64,000 nucleotides of DNA from Noviherbaspirillum massiliense JC206 (GTDB lineage Bacteria > Pseudomonadota > Gammaproteobacteria > Burkholderiales > Burkholderiaceae_D): assembly GCF_000312045.1 (NCBI RefSeq), contig NZ_HE978634.1:1420098-1484097 (forward strand), given 5' to 3'. The position numbers and the translations under genes are program-made. Below the pieces are notes generated by a model. The model was not told the origin of the DNA. It saw only the letters and a list, made by a program, of their open reading frames with translations, and ran no database searches. Below are positions 1 to 7,731 of the stretch, in pieces (position 1 is the stretch's first letter; every line of letters begins with the position of its first letter).

Positions 1-2
1 AA

Positions 3-209
3 ATGGCCACGCGAACATTGGAGATGCACATCGCAAGCATGCACCACGCATTGGGCCGAACAAGAAACAGGAGGATTGAAAGAAAGGATGAACAGAGTCA
101 GCCGAATTCGTTGTTTGCATCGGAACGCTGGCTAAGCTCCGGCATGCCGACGTTCCACAGGGAGCACATCATGCAGATCATGAATAATATTTTGAGGAAA
201 GAACATTAA
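3..209 (+). CDS. possible 3' end of an upstream gene (uncertain)
   Basis: This reading frame is open from the window edge and stops one base before the ATG of the GMC oxidoreductase, as expected for the last codons of an upstream operon partner. The second half has a fairly natural amino-acid mix, with the ending NNILRKEH. The first half has weak third-position GC bias and looks less like coding sequence. No family could be recognised, and the frame may be chance. The Shine-Dalgarno sequence of the next gene (GAGGA, near 195) lies inside it. Confidence 0.2.
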   Translation: MATRTLEMHIASMHHALGRTRNRRIERKDEQSQPNSLFASERWLSSGMPTFHREHIMQIMNNILRKEH

Positions 210-210
210 A

Positions 211-1857
211 ATGTTCATCGATACACGACGGGTGGAAGAGGGAGCTGTTGTCGACACAACGGTGTGCATCATAGGCGGCGGCGTGGCAGGTATCACGCTG
301 GCGCTGGAGCTGGACCGGCAGGGAATCGATGCCTGCCTGCTTGAAAGCGGCGGATTTTCGCCGGATGACGATACACGCGACCTGTATCGCGGCGAAGATG
401 TCGGCGCCTGGAAATACAATTTTGCGGATGGCAGCCGCAGCCGCTTCCTCGGGGGAAGCAGCAACTGCTGGGGCGGTTGGTGCCGTCCGCTCGATCCCTG
501 GGATTTCGAAAAACGTGACTGGGTGCCGCACAGCGGCTGGCCTTTCGGCCTCGACGAACTGATGCCGTATTACGAGCGCACTCATTCGCTGCTCAAACTG
601 GGCCCGACCAATTTCGAACCTGCATTCTGGGAAGGCGCGATCGGCCGCCAGGATGTGCGCCGTATTCCCCTGGTGACGAACAAGATCCGGGACACGATTT
701 CCCAGTTCAGCCCGCCCGCGCGTTTCGGCAAGCTGTATCGCGACGATCTCAAGCGTTCGCAGCATGTGCGGGTCTTCCTGTATGCGAATGTCATCAACAT
801 CGATACCGACAAGGCTGCACGCACGGTGTCGCAAGTGCAGGTTGCCACGCTCACCGGCCGCAGCATGCAGGTACGGGCGAAAACCTTCGTGCTGGCCACC
901 GGCGGCATTGAAAATGCGCGCCTGCTGCTCGCCTCCAACAAGGTGCAGGCGAGCGGCCTGGGCAATGGCAATGATCTGGTCGGCCGCTTCTTCATGGACC
1001 ATCCACGCCTGTTGACGGGCAATATCCGGTTCAGGAAGGAATGGGCACGCAACAAGCTGTTCGATGTGAAGTACCACTACATGAATTCCGCGGTCGCCGC
1101 GCATGGCACCTGCATCGCGGCCCAGTTCGCCCTGACGCCGGAAGTACTGGAACAGGAACGGCTGCTGAATGCCCGCGTGTGGTTTTCCTCGGTCTTCCCG
1201 GGTGAAGGCAGCGCCGGCGCGCAAGCACTGTTCCGCTGCAAGCAGGCGCTGCTGCAGAAGGAGCAGGCCGACTGGAAGCTCAGCAAGGATCTGCTGACGA
1301 TGGTGGCGCATCCGATCGATACGCTTGGCTATGGCTATACCCGCCTGTTCCAGCCGCGCTGGCTGATCCAGGGGGTGAAGTTCCAGCTGATCGTCGAGCC
1401 GGATCCCGATCCGAACAGCCGTGTCACCCTTTCCCCGACGCAGAAGGACAGGCTCGGCATGAACCGCGTGCGGGTCGACTGGCGGCTGGGCGAGCAGGTC
1501 AAGCGCACCTTCGACCGTACCCTGGCTTTGCTTGCGGACGACATGCAACGCAGCGGCGTGGCGGATGTCACGCTCGATCCTCCGGTCGAAGGGCGCAACT
1601 GGCCGTCCGACCTCGAGGGTACCTGGCACCATATGGGAACGACGCGCATGCATGATTCGCCCAAGCATGGCGTGGTCGACCGCAACTGCCTGGTGCATGG
1701 CATGACCAACCTGTATGTGGCAGGCAGTTCAGTGTTCCCGACCGCCGGCGCGAATTTCCCGACGATCACGCTCGCGGCGCTCACCTTCAGGCTGTCCGAG
1801 CATATCGTCAAGGAATTGAGGAGTGCATCCGCAAATTTTTCGGTAAAGGTCGCGTAA
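211..1857 (+). CDS. GMC-family FAD-dependent oxidoreductase
   Basis: A 548-residue flavoprotein of the glucose-methanol-choline oxidoreductase family, expected to oxidise an alcohol or sugar hydroxyl using bound FAD. Residues 22-27 read GGGVAG, the dinucleotide-binding glycine motif. A GGSSNCWGG segment near residue 85 and ATGGIENARLLL near residue 229 are further FAD-contacting family motifs. The C-terminal GMC domain contains HHMGTTRM (473-480) and TAGANFPT close to the end. No signal peptide is evident, so it is probably cytoplasmic. The start is supported by GAGGA about nine bases upstream. It is followed by galE and lies at the edge of the polysaccharide region, so a sugar or polyprenyl-sugar substrate is plausible, but the sequence does not show the substrate. 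Confidence 0.85.
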   Translation: MFIDTRRVEEGAVVDTTVCIIGGGVAGITLALELDRQGIDACLLESGGFSPDDDTRDLYRGEDVGAWKYNFADGSRSRFLGGSSNCWGGWCRPLDPWDFEKRDWVPHSGWPFGLDELMPYYERTHSLLKLGPTNFEPAFWEGAIGRQDVRRIPLVTNKIRDTISQFSPPARFGKLYRDDLKRSQHVRVFLYANVINIDTDKAARTVSQVQVATLTGRSMQVRAKTFVLATGGIENARLLLASNKVQASGLGNGNDLVGRFFMDHPRLLTGNIRFRKEWARNKLFDVKYHYMNSAVAAHGTCIAAQFALTPEVLEQERLLNARVWFSSVFPGEGSAGAQALFRCKQALLQKEQADWKLSKDLLTMVAHPIDTLGYGYTRLFQPRWLIQGVKFQLIVEPDPDPNSRVTLSPTQKDRLGMNRVRVDWRLGEQVKRTFDRTLALLADDMQRSGVADVTLDPPVEGRNWPSDLEGTWHHMGTTRMHDSPKHGVVDRNCLVHGMTNLYVAGSSVFPTAGANFPTITLAALTFRLSEHIVKELRSASANFSVKVA

Positions 1858-2068
1858 GGGATTGAGGCGCGTTCATGCACGGCTGCTTCTCACATGTCGG
1901 GCCTGCGTGGGCGCGTCCCGTCTCGGGTTCATTCGTGAGACAGGCATCACGTGATACTCTGATGCTTCACATGAGCGGCCAATTTCCCACTCAGGGCAGG
2001 TAAAATCGCGAATCTGGACCGACTCCCGGCCTTGCCTGCCGCCCGAAATTCCCCATAGAAACATTGAC

Positions 2069-3115
2069 ATGAGTACACTCAAAACCATACTTGTCACCGG
2101 CGCGTCCGGCTATATCGGTTCGCACACCTGCGTCGAACTGCTGGATGCAGGATACGCGGTTGTCGCGCTGGACAATCTATGCAACAGCTCGCCCGAGGCT
2201 CTGAAGCGGGTGGAAAAGATCACCGGCAAGGTCATTCCGTTTTATGAAGCGGATGTGCGCGACAGCATTGCGCTGGATGCCTTGCTGCGCACCCATCGCA
2301 TCGATGCATGCATCCATTTTGCGGGCCTGAAGGCGGTGGGTGAGTCGGTCGAGAAGCCGCTGGCCTATTTCGAAAACAATGTATCCGGCACCATCAACCT
2401 TTTGCAGGCCCTGGGCAATGCCGGCGTGAAGCGCTTCCTGTTCAGTTCGTCGGCGACTGTGTACGGGGACCCGGAATCGGTGCCGATCCGCGAGACGGCG
2501 CGGCTATCGGTCACCAACCCCTATGGGCGTTCCAAGCTGATGGTGGAGCAGATCCTGCAGGACCTGGCCAAGTCGGATCCGTCCTGGGCGATCGCCTCGC
2601 TGCGCTATTTCAATCCGGTCGGCGCGCATGCGAGCGGCCTGATCGGAGAAGACCCGCGCGGCATTCCGAACAATCTGATGCCTTTCGTGAGTCAGGTGGC
2701 GGTGGGACGCCGCGAACGTCTGTCGGTATTCGGCAATGATTATCCGACGCCGGACGGCACCGGTGTGCGCGACTATATCCATGTGGTCGATCTTGCGCAG
2801 GGCCATTTGGCGGCGCTCGATGAACTCTTCCGCTCGGGTCGCAGCTTTACGGTCAATCTCGGTACGGGCAAGGGCTACAGCGTGCTCGAGATCGTGCGTG
2901 CATTCGAAGCGGCCAGCGGCCGTTCCGTGCCATACAAGATCGTCGCACGCCGGCCCGGCGACATCGCCGTGTGCTATGCCGATCCTTCCGAGGCGAAGCG
3001 ACTGCTCGACTGGCATGCGAAAAAGGGCCTGGCTGAAATGTGCGCCGACCACTGGCGCTGGCAGAGCATGAATCCGCATGGGTTTGAAACGCCGGCGGAG
3101 GCGGTACCTGCCTGA
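2069..3115 (+). CDS. galE: UDP-glucose 4-epimerase
   Basis: A 348-residue extended short-chain dehydrogenase that interconverts UDP-glucose and UDP-galactose in the cytoplasm, supplying galactose for surface glycans. The NAD-binding GASGYIG motif is at residues 11-17, FSSSATVYG precedes the active site, and the catalytic YxxxK is Y152/K156 (NPYGRSK). The length is typical of GalE, and the N-terminal SYTGSHT-like region of GalE is recognisable as GYIGSHTCVEL. It sits about 210 bases after the GMC oxidoreductase in the same direction and is followed by a strong hairpin terminator. The UDP-GlcNAc 4-epimerase activity of some relatives cannot be excluded. Confidence 0.92.
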   Translation: MSTLKTILVTGASGYIGSHTCVELLDAGYAVVALDNLCNSSPEALKRVEKITGKVIPFYEADVRDSIALDALLRTHRIDACIHFAGLKAVGESVEKPLAYFENNVSGTINLLQALGNAGVKRFLFSSSATVYGDPESVPIRETARLSVTNPYGRSKLMVEQILQDLAKSDPSWAIASLRYFNPVGAHASGLIGEDPRGIPNNLMPFVSQVAVGRRERLSVFGNDYPTPDGTGVRDYIHVVDLAQGHLAALDELFRSGRSFTVNLGTGKGYSVLEIVRAFEAASGRSVPYKIVARRPGDIAVCYADPSEAKRLLDWHAKKGLAEMCADHWRWQSMNPHGFETPAEAVPA

Positions 3116-3147
3116 GCGTTGCCGCATCGGATAGAGAGGCATTCAAG

Positions 3148-3186
3148 AAAAAGAGGCCGGCATGTTTCCATGCCGGCCTCTTTTTT
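3148..3186. terminator. bidirectional Rho-independent terminator between galE and GH16 copy 1
   Basis: A perfect 17-bp stem (3148-3164 with 3169-3185) around a TTTC loop, with an A-run on the left and T-run on the right, so it can end both galE and the convergent GH16 gene. Confidence 0.9.
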
Positions 3187-3247
3187 CATGCTTGCGACAT
3201 TGCCGGGCACACGCCGGGCAATGTCGCATCATGCACTGGTGCGCTGC

Positions 3248-3949
3248 TTACTTGAACTGCCAGACGCGCACGTACTTGACGTCGAAGGAGTTGCTCTTGC
3301 CTTGCGGAGTGCTGTCATCCGGCTGACCGCTGGCGCTGCCGAACAGGACGTCGAGCATCACGTACATGCGACCCGGCATGGTGACGTTGGCCGAATACAC
3401 TTCCTTGCCGTCGAAGTAGAAGGTCTGCTTGTTCGGCTCCCACTTCAGCGCGTACTTGTGATAGGTGGCCGAGAGGTCGCCCAGACCCGTCACCATCTTC
3501 GTGCCGCCCAGGTCTCCCGGATTGCCGATCCAGATGGTTGGCGCATACGCGGTCGGATGGAAGTTGGCATCGGACCAGTAGCTGGCGGGGCCGCCGCCGG
3601 AGTAGGCTTCCATGATGTCGATCTCGGGGCGGAAGTTGCCTGCAGCATCGTGGTTGTACAGCCAGAATGCGGGCCAGGCGCCTTTACCAACCGGCAGCTT
3701 GGCTTCGATCTCATAGTAGCCGTAGGTCTGGTAGAACTTGCCGTCGGTATCGATCACGCGGTTGAAGAATTTGCCGCTGGCATCTTTCTGCGGCCAGATC
3801 TTGAGCGAGCCGTTTTCGACGGCGTAGTTCTTGGTCGGATTGCTCGGCTGATCCCAGGTGGTGTCGTTCCACTTCTTGGTATCGAAGCCGTTTTCGAATT
3901 CATCCGAGAAAGTCAGCACATAATCATTCGCGTTCTGACCGTAGGGGCC
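3248..3949 (-). repeat. direct repeat copy A (GH16 catalytic part)
   Basis: This 702-bp segment aligns without gaps to 10366-11067 in the same orientation. By eye it is highly similar, including many synonymous sites: the first about 35 bases from the stop codon inward are almost identical. Similarity ends abruptly at the GPYGQN codons, upstream of which the two genes' linkers are unrelated. Together the two copies bracket the predicted arabinose-donor module. Confidence 0.85.
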
Positions 3950-4294
3950 GGTTGCGGTCGTGCCTGTGGCCGGAGACGAGCCGGTGTTGGAAGACGGCGC
4001 AGAACCAGAAGGCGCAGGGGAAGTCGGCGAAGAAGTCGAATCCGGTGTCGAGCCAGACGATGAACCGGCGTTCGAGGACGAATCAGACGTCGAAGGAGAA
4101 GCCGAATCGCTGGCAGGAGTCGAGGATCCCGACGAGGTATCCGGATTCGACATGACCGATTGTGAAGCAGTTTGGGAAGCCCCATCCGTTGCCGTTGAAG
4201 TTGTGCCGCTGCCGCCGCCACCGCCACAGGCGGTCATGATGAACGCGGCGCAAGCGCACGCGATTGCCGATTGGTAAAGACGTTTATTGCTCAA
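3248..4294 (-). CDS. glycoside hydrolase family 16 lipoprotein, copy 1
   Basis: A 348-residue secreted glycan hydrolase of family GH16 (beta-glucanase/galactanase fold, retaining mechanism). A lipoprotein signal ends at MTAC (Cys23), followed by a glycine run; Gly at +2 predicts outer-membrane sorting. Residues about 30-115 are a Ser/Thr/Pro-rich, probably disordered linker. The GH16 domain follows, with EIDIME giving the catalytic pair E224/E229. The start is TTG, with GGAG eight bases upstream and no in-frame ATG nearby. It is the first of three GH16 paralogues in 9.5 kb and is nearly identical to copy 2 over the catalytic domain. A role in trimming or releasing the polysaccharide made by this region is inferred; the substrate is unknown. 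Confidence 0.88.
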   Translation of the reverse strand: MSNKRLYQSAIACACAAFIMTACGGGGGSGTTSTATDGASQTASQSVMSNPDTSSGSSTPASDSASPSTSDSSSNAGSSSGSTPDSTSSPTSPAPSGSAPSSNTGSSPATGTTATGPYGQNANDYVLTFSDEFENGFDTKKWNDTTWDQPSNPTKNYAVENGSLKIWPQKDASGKFFNRVIDTDGKFYQTYGYYEIEAKLPVGKGAWPAFWLYNHDAAGNFRPEIDIMEAYSGGGPASYWSDANFHPTAYAPTIWIGNPGDLGGTKMVTGLGDLSATYHKYALKWEPNKQTFYFDGKEVYSANVTMPGRMYVMLDVLFGSASGQPDDSTPQGKSNSFDVKYVRVWQFK

Positions 4295-4334
4295 GATGAC
4301 GCTCCCTAAATTGATTCAAATTGCAATAGTTCTT

Positions 4335-4381
4335 GCAAGCAAGAGACACGTCAGAGCTTGCGCACAGGAAATTGGTTCCTG
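4335..4381 (-). promoter_or_regulatory. conserved hairpin leader upstream of GH16 copy 1
   Basis: About 40 bases upstream of the start codon. On the mRNA strand it has a GGAACCAATTTC box, then GCAAGC/GCTTGC arms (4335-4340 and 4356-4361) enclosing TCTGACGT. The same boxes, order and distance occur before GH16 copy 2 (11341-11381). In this copy the first box is itself an inverted repeat (CAGGAA/TTCCTG). It could be an operator or an RNA element; no known riboswitch consensus was recognised. Confidence 0.6.
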
Positions 4382-4683
4382 CGTGAAACATTTACTTACT
4401 TATTCCGTGTTTAACCAATGGCGACTTTCTGATAGCCACAAGGCAAGAAATAAGGGGTTTTCGATGGCAATCGATCAACCAGGGAGGGCAAAGGAGGACG
4501 CCGGAGCGTTTGGAAATGGCAGATGCGACAACAGGCGCGCGATGCATCAGCCGCGCATGTTTATAAAGAGGAGTGCGGAGCGGCCTCGTCCTTCAGGCCA
4601 TGAATGCAAGGGCAGGGGAGAGCTGCGGGTGCCATGCACAGCGGACCGTAAGTTCCGCTATGCGTGGAATTCCGCGTTGTGAA
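4382..4683. other. non-coding stretch between GH16 copy 1 leader and the PAP2-like gene
   Basis: No convincing gene is present. On the minus strand it should hold the promoter of GH16 copy 1, though no clear -35/-10 pair stands out, and the 3' end of the PAP2-like/UbiA transcript. No strong terminator hairpin was found for the latter. Confidence 0.5.
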
Positions 4684-5100
4684 TCAGGAAAGAAAGTATC
4701 TGGCAAATGCCGCGACGCCAATCCCCACGAGGATACCGGCGGCAATCTCGATGCGGGTATGGCCCATGCGCTCGCGCAGCACGGTATGCGATACATCCTT
4801 TGCCGCGAGACGATTGATGGCGGATGCGTGGTTTCCTACTGCGCGGCGCAGGCTGTTGGCATCGAGCATGACGATGAAGGCAAGCGTGACAGCAATGCCG
4901 AAGGCAGGCTGCGCAATGCCGTTCTTCATCGCGATCAGCGCTGCAGTGCTGCTCACGATCGCGCTGTGATTGCTCGGCAGTCCGCCATAGCCGATCTGGC
5001 CAAAAGCGAGCTGACCTGCACGAATGCTGTTGATGAAGAACTTCAGCGTGCCGGCGACGAGCCATGCGAGGAAAGGGGTAAGCGCGTACGACCAATCCAC
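4684..5100 (-). CDS. divergent PAP2-family (DUF212) membrane phosphatase
   Basis: A 138-residue membrane protein of the DUF212/divergent PAP2 family. It contains the family signatures GLPSNHSA, an LDANSLRR segment and ERMGHTRIEI, with hydrophobic helices at each end. It is cotranscribed with, and three bases after, the UbiA-type phosphoribosyltransferase. In mycobacteria a PAP2-type protein (Rv3807c) next to the UbiA enzyme is the proposed phosphatase that removes the 5-phosphate from decaprenylphosphoryl-phosphoribose. By analogy this protein probably does that step, although the family here is DUF212 and the reaction is inferred from context only. Confidence 0.75.
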   Translation of the reverse strand: MDWSYALTPFLAWLVAGTLKFFINSIRAGQLAFGQIGYGGLPSNHSAIVSSTAALIAMKNGIAQPAFGIAVTLAFIVMLDANSLRRAVGNHASAINRLAAKDVSHTVLRERMGHTRIEIAAGILVGIGVAAFARYFLS

Positions 5101-5103
5101 GTG

Positions 5104-5988
5104 TTATCCCCCGACTGGCCACAGCGCCCAGATGCATGCGCCGATCCACAGTGCGACGGTGACGAGCAGCTGCCAGTCGGCCAGCAATGCATCTGTCGGC
5201 GACTCTCCGCCATCCAGCTCATCGACCACATACCAATAGCGAAACAGGCCGAAGAGAACGAGAGGGATGGTCACGACCATCTGCGGTTTCGCCGACATGA
5301 CGTACAGGCTGTAGAAGAACAATGCGCCAGTCGCTGACATGTGGGCATAGCGGTCGATGAGCGTCACCGAATATTTTCCCAGCACTTCGCGGCCCTGCGT
5401 GCCGTTTCCCGCCAATTCCTGGCGGCGCTTGACGGCAGCGAGGTAAAGCGCAAGGCACAGTGTCGTGACTGCCATCCAGCCGGACAGCGGAACCGACAAT
5501 GCCACCGCGCCCGCATACACCCGCAGCACGAAGCCGATGGCGATGGTGAAGATGTCGACCACCGGAACGTTTTTCAGCGCAAAGGTATAGACCAGGTTCA
5601 GTACGAGGTAGCCGACGATGACCGTGACGACTTTCGGAGCCGCGACCCAGCCCCAGGCAATGATCCCGTAGAGGACGGCAAGCAGTGTCATCGCCATCGG
5701 AATGGTGACGGCACCCGATGCAAGCGGGCGGGTCTTCGACTTCTTCGGATGACGCCGGTCGCGTTCGATATCGCGCATGTCGTTGACGATGTAGGTCGCG
5801 GATGAGGCGACACAGAAAAGCAGCGTGGCGAACAGTGCGGCGCTGATCCAGGAGGGCTCCAGGAATTCTCCGGTAAAAACAAGAGGCGCCAGGACGAAGC
5901 CGTTTTTCACCCATTGTTTGGGACGCATCAAGGTGACCAGACCTCGTAACTGACCCAGGAGCGTATGCTGGACTAAGGTGTTGTGCAT
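5104..5988 (-). CDS. UbiA-family decaprenyl-phosphate phosphoribosyltransferase-like protein
   Basis: A polytopic UbiA-superfamily prenyltransferase of about 294 residues. The motif NDMRDIERD (69-77), followed by HPKKSKTRPLASG, closely follows the ND-x2-D-x3-D...RP-x-A-x-G signature of mycobacterial Rv3806c, which joins 5-phosphoribosyl-pyrophosphate to decaprenyl phosphate. A second acidic/basic loop reads KRRQEL. This would be the committed step to polyprenyl-phosphoryl arabinose. The frame is open back to 6039, but that start would overlap the divergent gtrA-like gene; the ATG at 5988 avoids this and has GGAG 11 bases upstream. The 3' neighbour is the PAP2-like phosphatase. Family assignment is firm; the precise substrate is inferred from the adjacent DprE1/DprE2 homologues. 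Confidence 0.85.
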   Translation of the reverse strand: MHNTLVQHTLLGQLRGLVTLMRPKQWVKNGFVLAPLVFTGEFLEPSWISAALFATLLFCVASSATYIVNDMRDIERDRRHPKKSKTRPLASGAVTIPMAMTLLAVLYGIIAWGWVAAPKVVTVIVGYLVLNLVYTFALKNVPVVDIFTIAIGFVLRVYAGAVALSVPLSGWMAVTTLCLALYLAAVKRRQELAGNGTQGREVLGKYSVTLIDRYAHMSATGALFFYSLYVMSAKPQMVVTIPLVLFGLFRYWYVVDELDGGESPTDALLADWQLLVTVALWIGACIWALWPVGG

Positions 5989-6022
5989 ATAATTCGTTAC
6001 TCCGCCGTAACTGAAGAACTTC

Positions 6023-6430
6023 ATGAAACTTGCAATCACTTATGCCTTGCTCGCCGCGATCGCAACGATCACCAATCTCGGAAGTCAGGACCTCACACTG
6101 CATCTCTATGCGGGCGTCTATTCGGTGCAGCTTTCCGTTCTTGTCGGCACAGGCGTAGGACTTGTCGTCAAGTACATGCTCGACAAGGTTTATATCTTCC
6201 GCTTCCAGGCACGTAATGCCATTGAGGACGGCCAAACATTCGTGCTTTACACATTGACCGGAGTAATCACCACAGCAATTTTCTGGGGCTTCGAATTCTG
6301 GTTCGATGCGCTCTTTCAATCAAAGGAATGGCGCTATGTCGGCGGTGCAATCGGTCTTGCGATTGGCTATGTCGCCAAGTATCAGCTGGATAAAAAGTTC
6401 GTCTTCGGCAATCGCGTAGCAAGATGCTGA
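6023..6430 (+). CDS. GtrA-family membrane protein
   Basis: A 135-residue protein with four predicted membrane helices and the GtrA ending pattern VAKYQLDKKFVF; a matching KYMLDKVYIF occurs after helix 2. GtrA proteins are thought to move or recruit polyprenyl-phosphate-linked sugars. The closest contextual parallel is Rv3789, the GtrA protein next to dprE1 in Mycobacterium tuberculosis. The gene overlaps dprE1 by seven bases and starts only 34 bases from the divergent UbiA gene. The likely role is handling of decaprenylphosphoryl-arabinose at the inner membrane, by inference. Confidence 0.8.
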   Translation: MKLAITYALLAAIATITNLGSQDLTLHLYAGVYSVQLSVLVGTGVGLVVKYMLDKVYIFRFQARNAIEDGQTFVLYTLTGVITTAIFWGFEFWFDALFQSKEWRYVGGAIGLAIGYVAKYQLDKKFVFGNRVARC

Positions 6431-7731
6431 TCCATGGATGGGGGCGTCACCCTGTAGTTGACGCGGAAATACGGGCGCCGCTTACACCTACGTCGGCCAC
6501 GTCGGTATTGAGTGAATGCAAGGACGTGCCGCTTATTGCGCGCGGCATGGGGAGAAGCTATGGCGACAGTTCGCTTGCATCGCATGTCATCAGCACTGCC
6601 TACCTGAATCTGCTGCTGGACTTCGACAGGGAAAGCGGCATCGTCAGATGCGGCGCAGGCGTGACGCTGGCGGAACTGCTCGATGCCTTCGTGCCTCAGG
6701 GATGGTTCCTTCCAGTGACGCCGGGCACGAAGTTCGTCTCAGTCGGTGGTGCGATCGCCAGCGATGTGCATGGAAAGAATCATCATTTGGACGGCTGCTT
6801 CAGCGAGTTTGTGGAGCGTTTCAGCCTGCTCCTGGCAAGCGGCGAAATCGTCACCTGTTCCCGCAGCGAACACAGCGACCTGTTCCATGCGACTTGCGGC
6901 GGAATGGGACTGACCGGCATCATCCTGGAAGCGAGCCTACGGCTGAAGCCGATCAGGAGCGCAATGATCGATCAGACGACTTTCAAGGCGCAAAACCTCG
7001 CAGAAGCGATCGAATTGTTCGAGAAACATCACGACGCCGAATATTCGGTGGCGTGGATCGATTGCCTGGCGACAGGGAATGCGCTCGGCCGTTCCCTCGT
7101 CATGCTGGGCAGGCACTCCGGGAGTGGCAACTTGTCTGCGCGCAGCAAGCGCCCCATGTCGGTGCCGGTCGACATGCCCGCGCCCTTGCTGAACCGCTTT
7201 TCCATCGGTGCCTTCAACGCGCTGTATTTCCATCGCATCAGGCGCTCGCCGCTCGCGCAGCAGGTGCATTACGAGCCATATTTCTACCCGCTGGATGGCA
7301 TCCATCACTGGAACCGCATGTACGGCAAGCGCGGATTCACGCAATACCAGTTTGCATTGCCAAAGGCTGCCGGCATGGAGGGCATGGCGACCATTTTGAA
7401 AAGAATTGCGGCTTCCGGACGCGGATCGTTCTTGGCCGTGCTCAAGGCCTTCGGAAAGGAAAATGCTAACCTGCTCTCCTTTCCCATCGAAGGGTATACG
7501 CTCGCGCTCGATTTCAAGCTGGAAGAGGCATTGTTTCCGCTGCTTGAAGAACTCGATGCGATAGTGCTTGACCACGGCGGACGGCTGTATCTGACCAAGG
7601 ATGTTCGCATGAGCGAGGCGACTTTCAAGCGCAGTTATCCGCGCTGGGAGGCATTCCAGGAAACGCGGATACGCTATGGCGCGCAGGGGAGATTCGCTTC
7701 GCGCCAGTCACAACGATTGGGGATGGATTAG
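6424..7731 (+). CDS. dprE1: DprE1-like FAD-dependent decaprenylphosphoryl-ribose 2-oxidase
   Basis: A 435-residue FAD-linked oxidase with an N-terminal FAD-binding domain containing RGMGRSYGDSS, as in mycobacterial DprE1, and a C-terminal D-arabinono-lactone-oxidase-like domain. DprE1 oxidises the 2-hydroxyl of decaprenylphosphoryl-ribose as the first half of epimerisation to arabinose. The C-terminal region aligns readily by eye: GGRLYLTKD matches the catalytic-lysine segment (K392, equivalent to K418). GYTLALDF matches GWNICVDF, so Ala361 sits where mycobacteria have the benzothiazinone-reactive Cys387. The gene overlaps gtrA and abuts dprE2 directly (stop codon immediately followed by ATG). 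Assignment is strong from the motif set plus partner genes. Confidence 0.9.
   Translation: MLIHGWGRHPVVDAEIRAPLTPTSATSVLSECKDVPLIARGMGRSYGDSSLASHVISTAYLNLLLDFDRESGIVRCGAGVTLAELLDAFVPQGWFLPVTPGTKFVSVGGAIASDVHGKNHHLDGCFSEFVERFSLLLASGEIVTCSRSEHSDLFHATCGGMGLTGIILEASLRLKPIRSAMIDQTTFKAQNLAEAIELFEKHHDAEYSVAWIDCLATGNALGRSLVMLGRHSGSGNLSARSKRPMSVPVDMPAPLLNRFSIGAFNALYFHRIRRSPLAQQVHYEPYFYPLDGIHHWNRMYGKRGFTQYQFALPKAAGMEGMATILKRIAASGRGSFLAVLKAFGKENANLLSFPIEGYTLALDFKLEEALFPLLEELDAIVLDHGGRLYLTKDVRMSEATFKRSYPRWEAFQETRIRYGAQGRFASRQSQRLGMD

Noticed and set aside
178-1698. 506-codon minus-strand frame opposite the GMC oxidoreductase
   Set aside because: It is the antisense shadow of a gene with clear FAD-binding and GMC motifs; its composition is rich in His, Arg and Ala, as typical for reversed GC-rich coding DNA, and it has no recognisable domain.
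4335-4381. Cyclic-di-GMP (GEMM) riboswitch before GH16 copy 1
   Set aside because: CACGCAGGAACC superficially recalls the start of GEMM-I, but the core GACGCAAAGCC-like segment and tetraloop receptor are absent, and copy 2 does not have the similarity.
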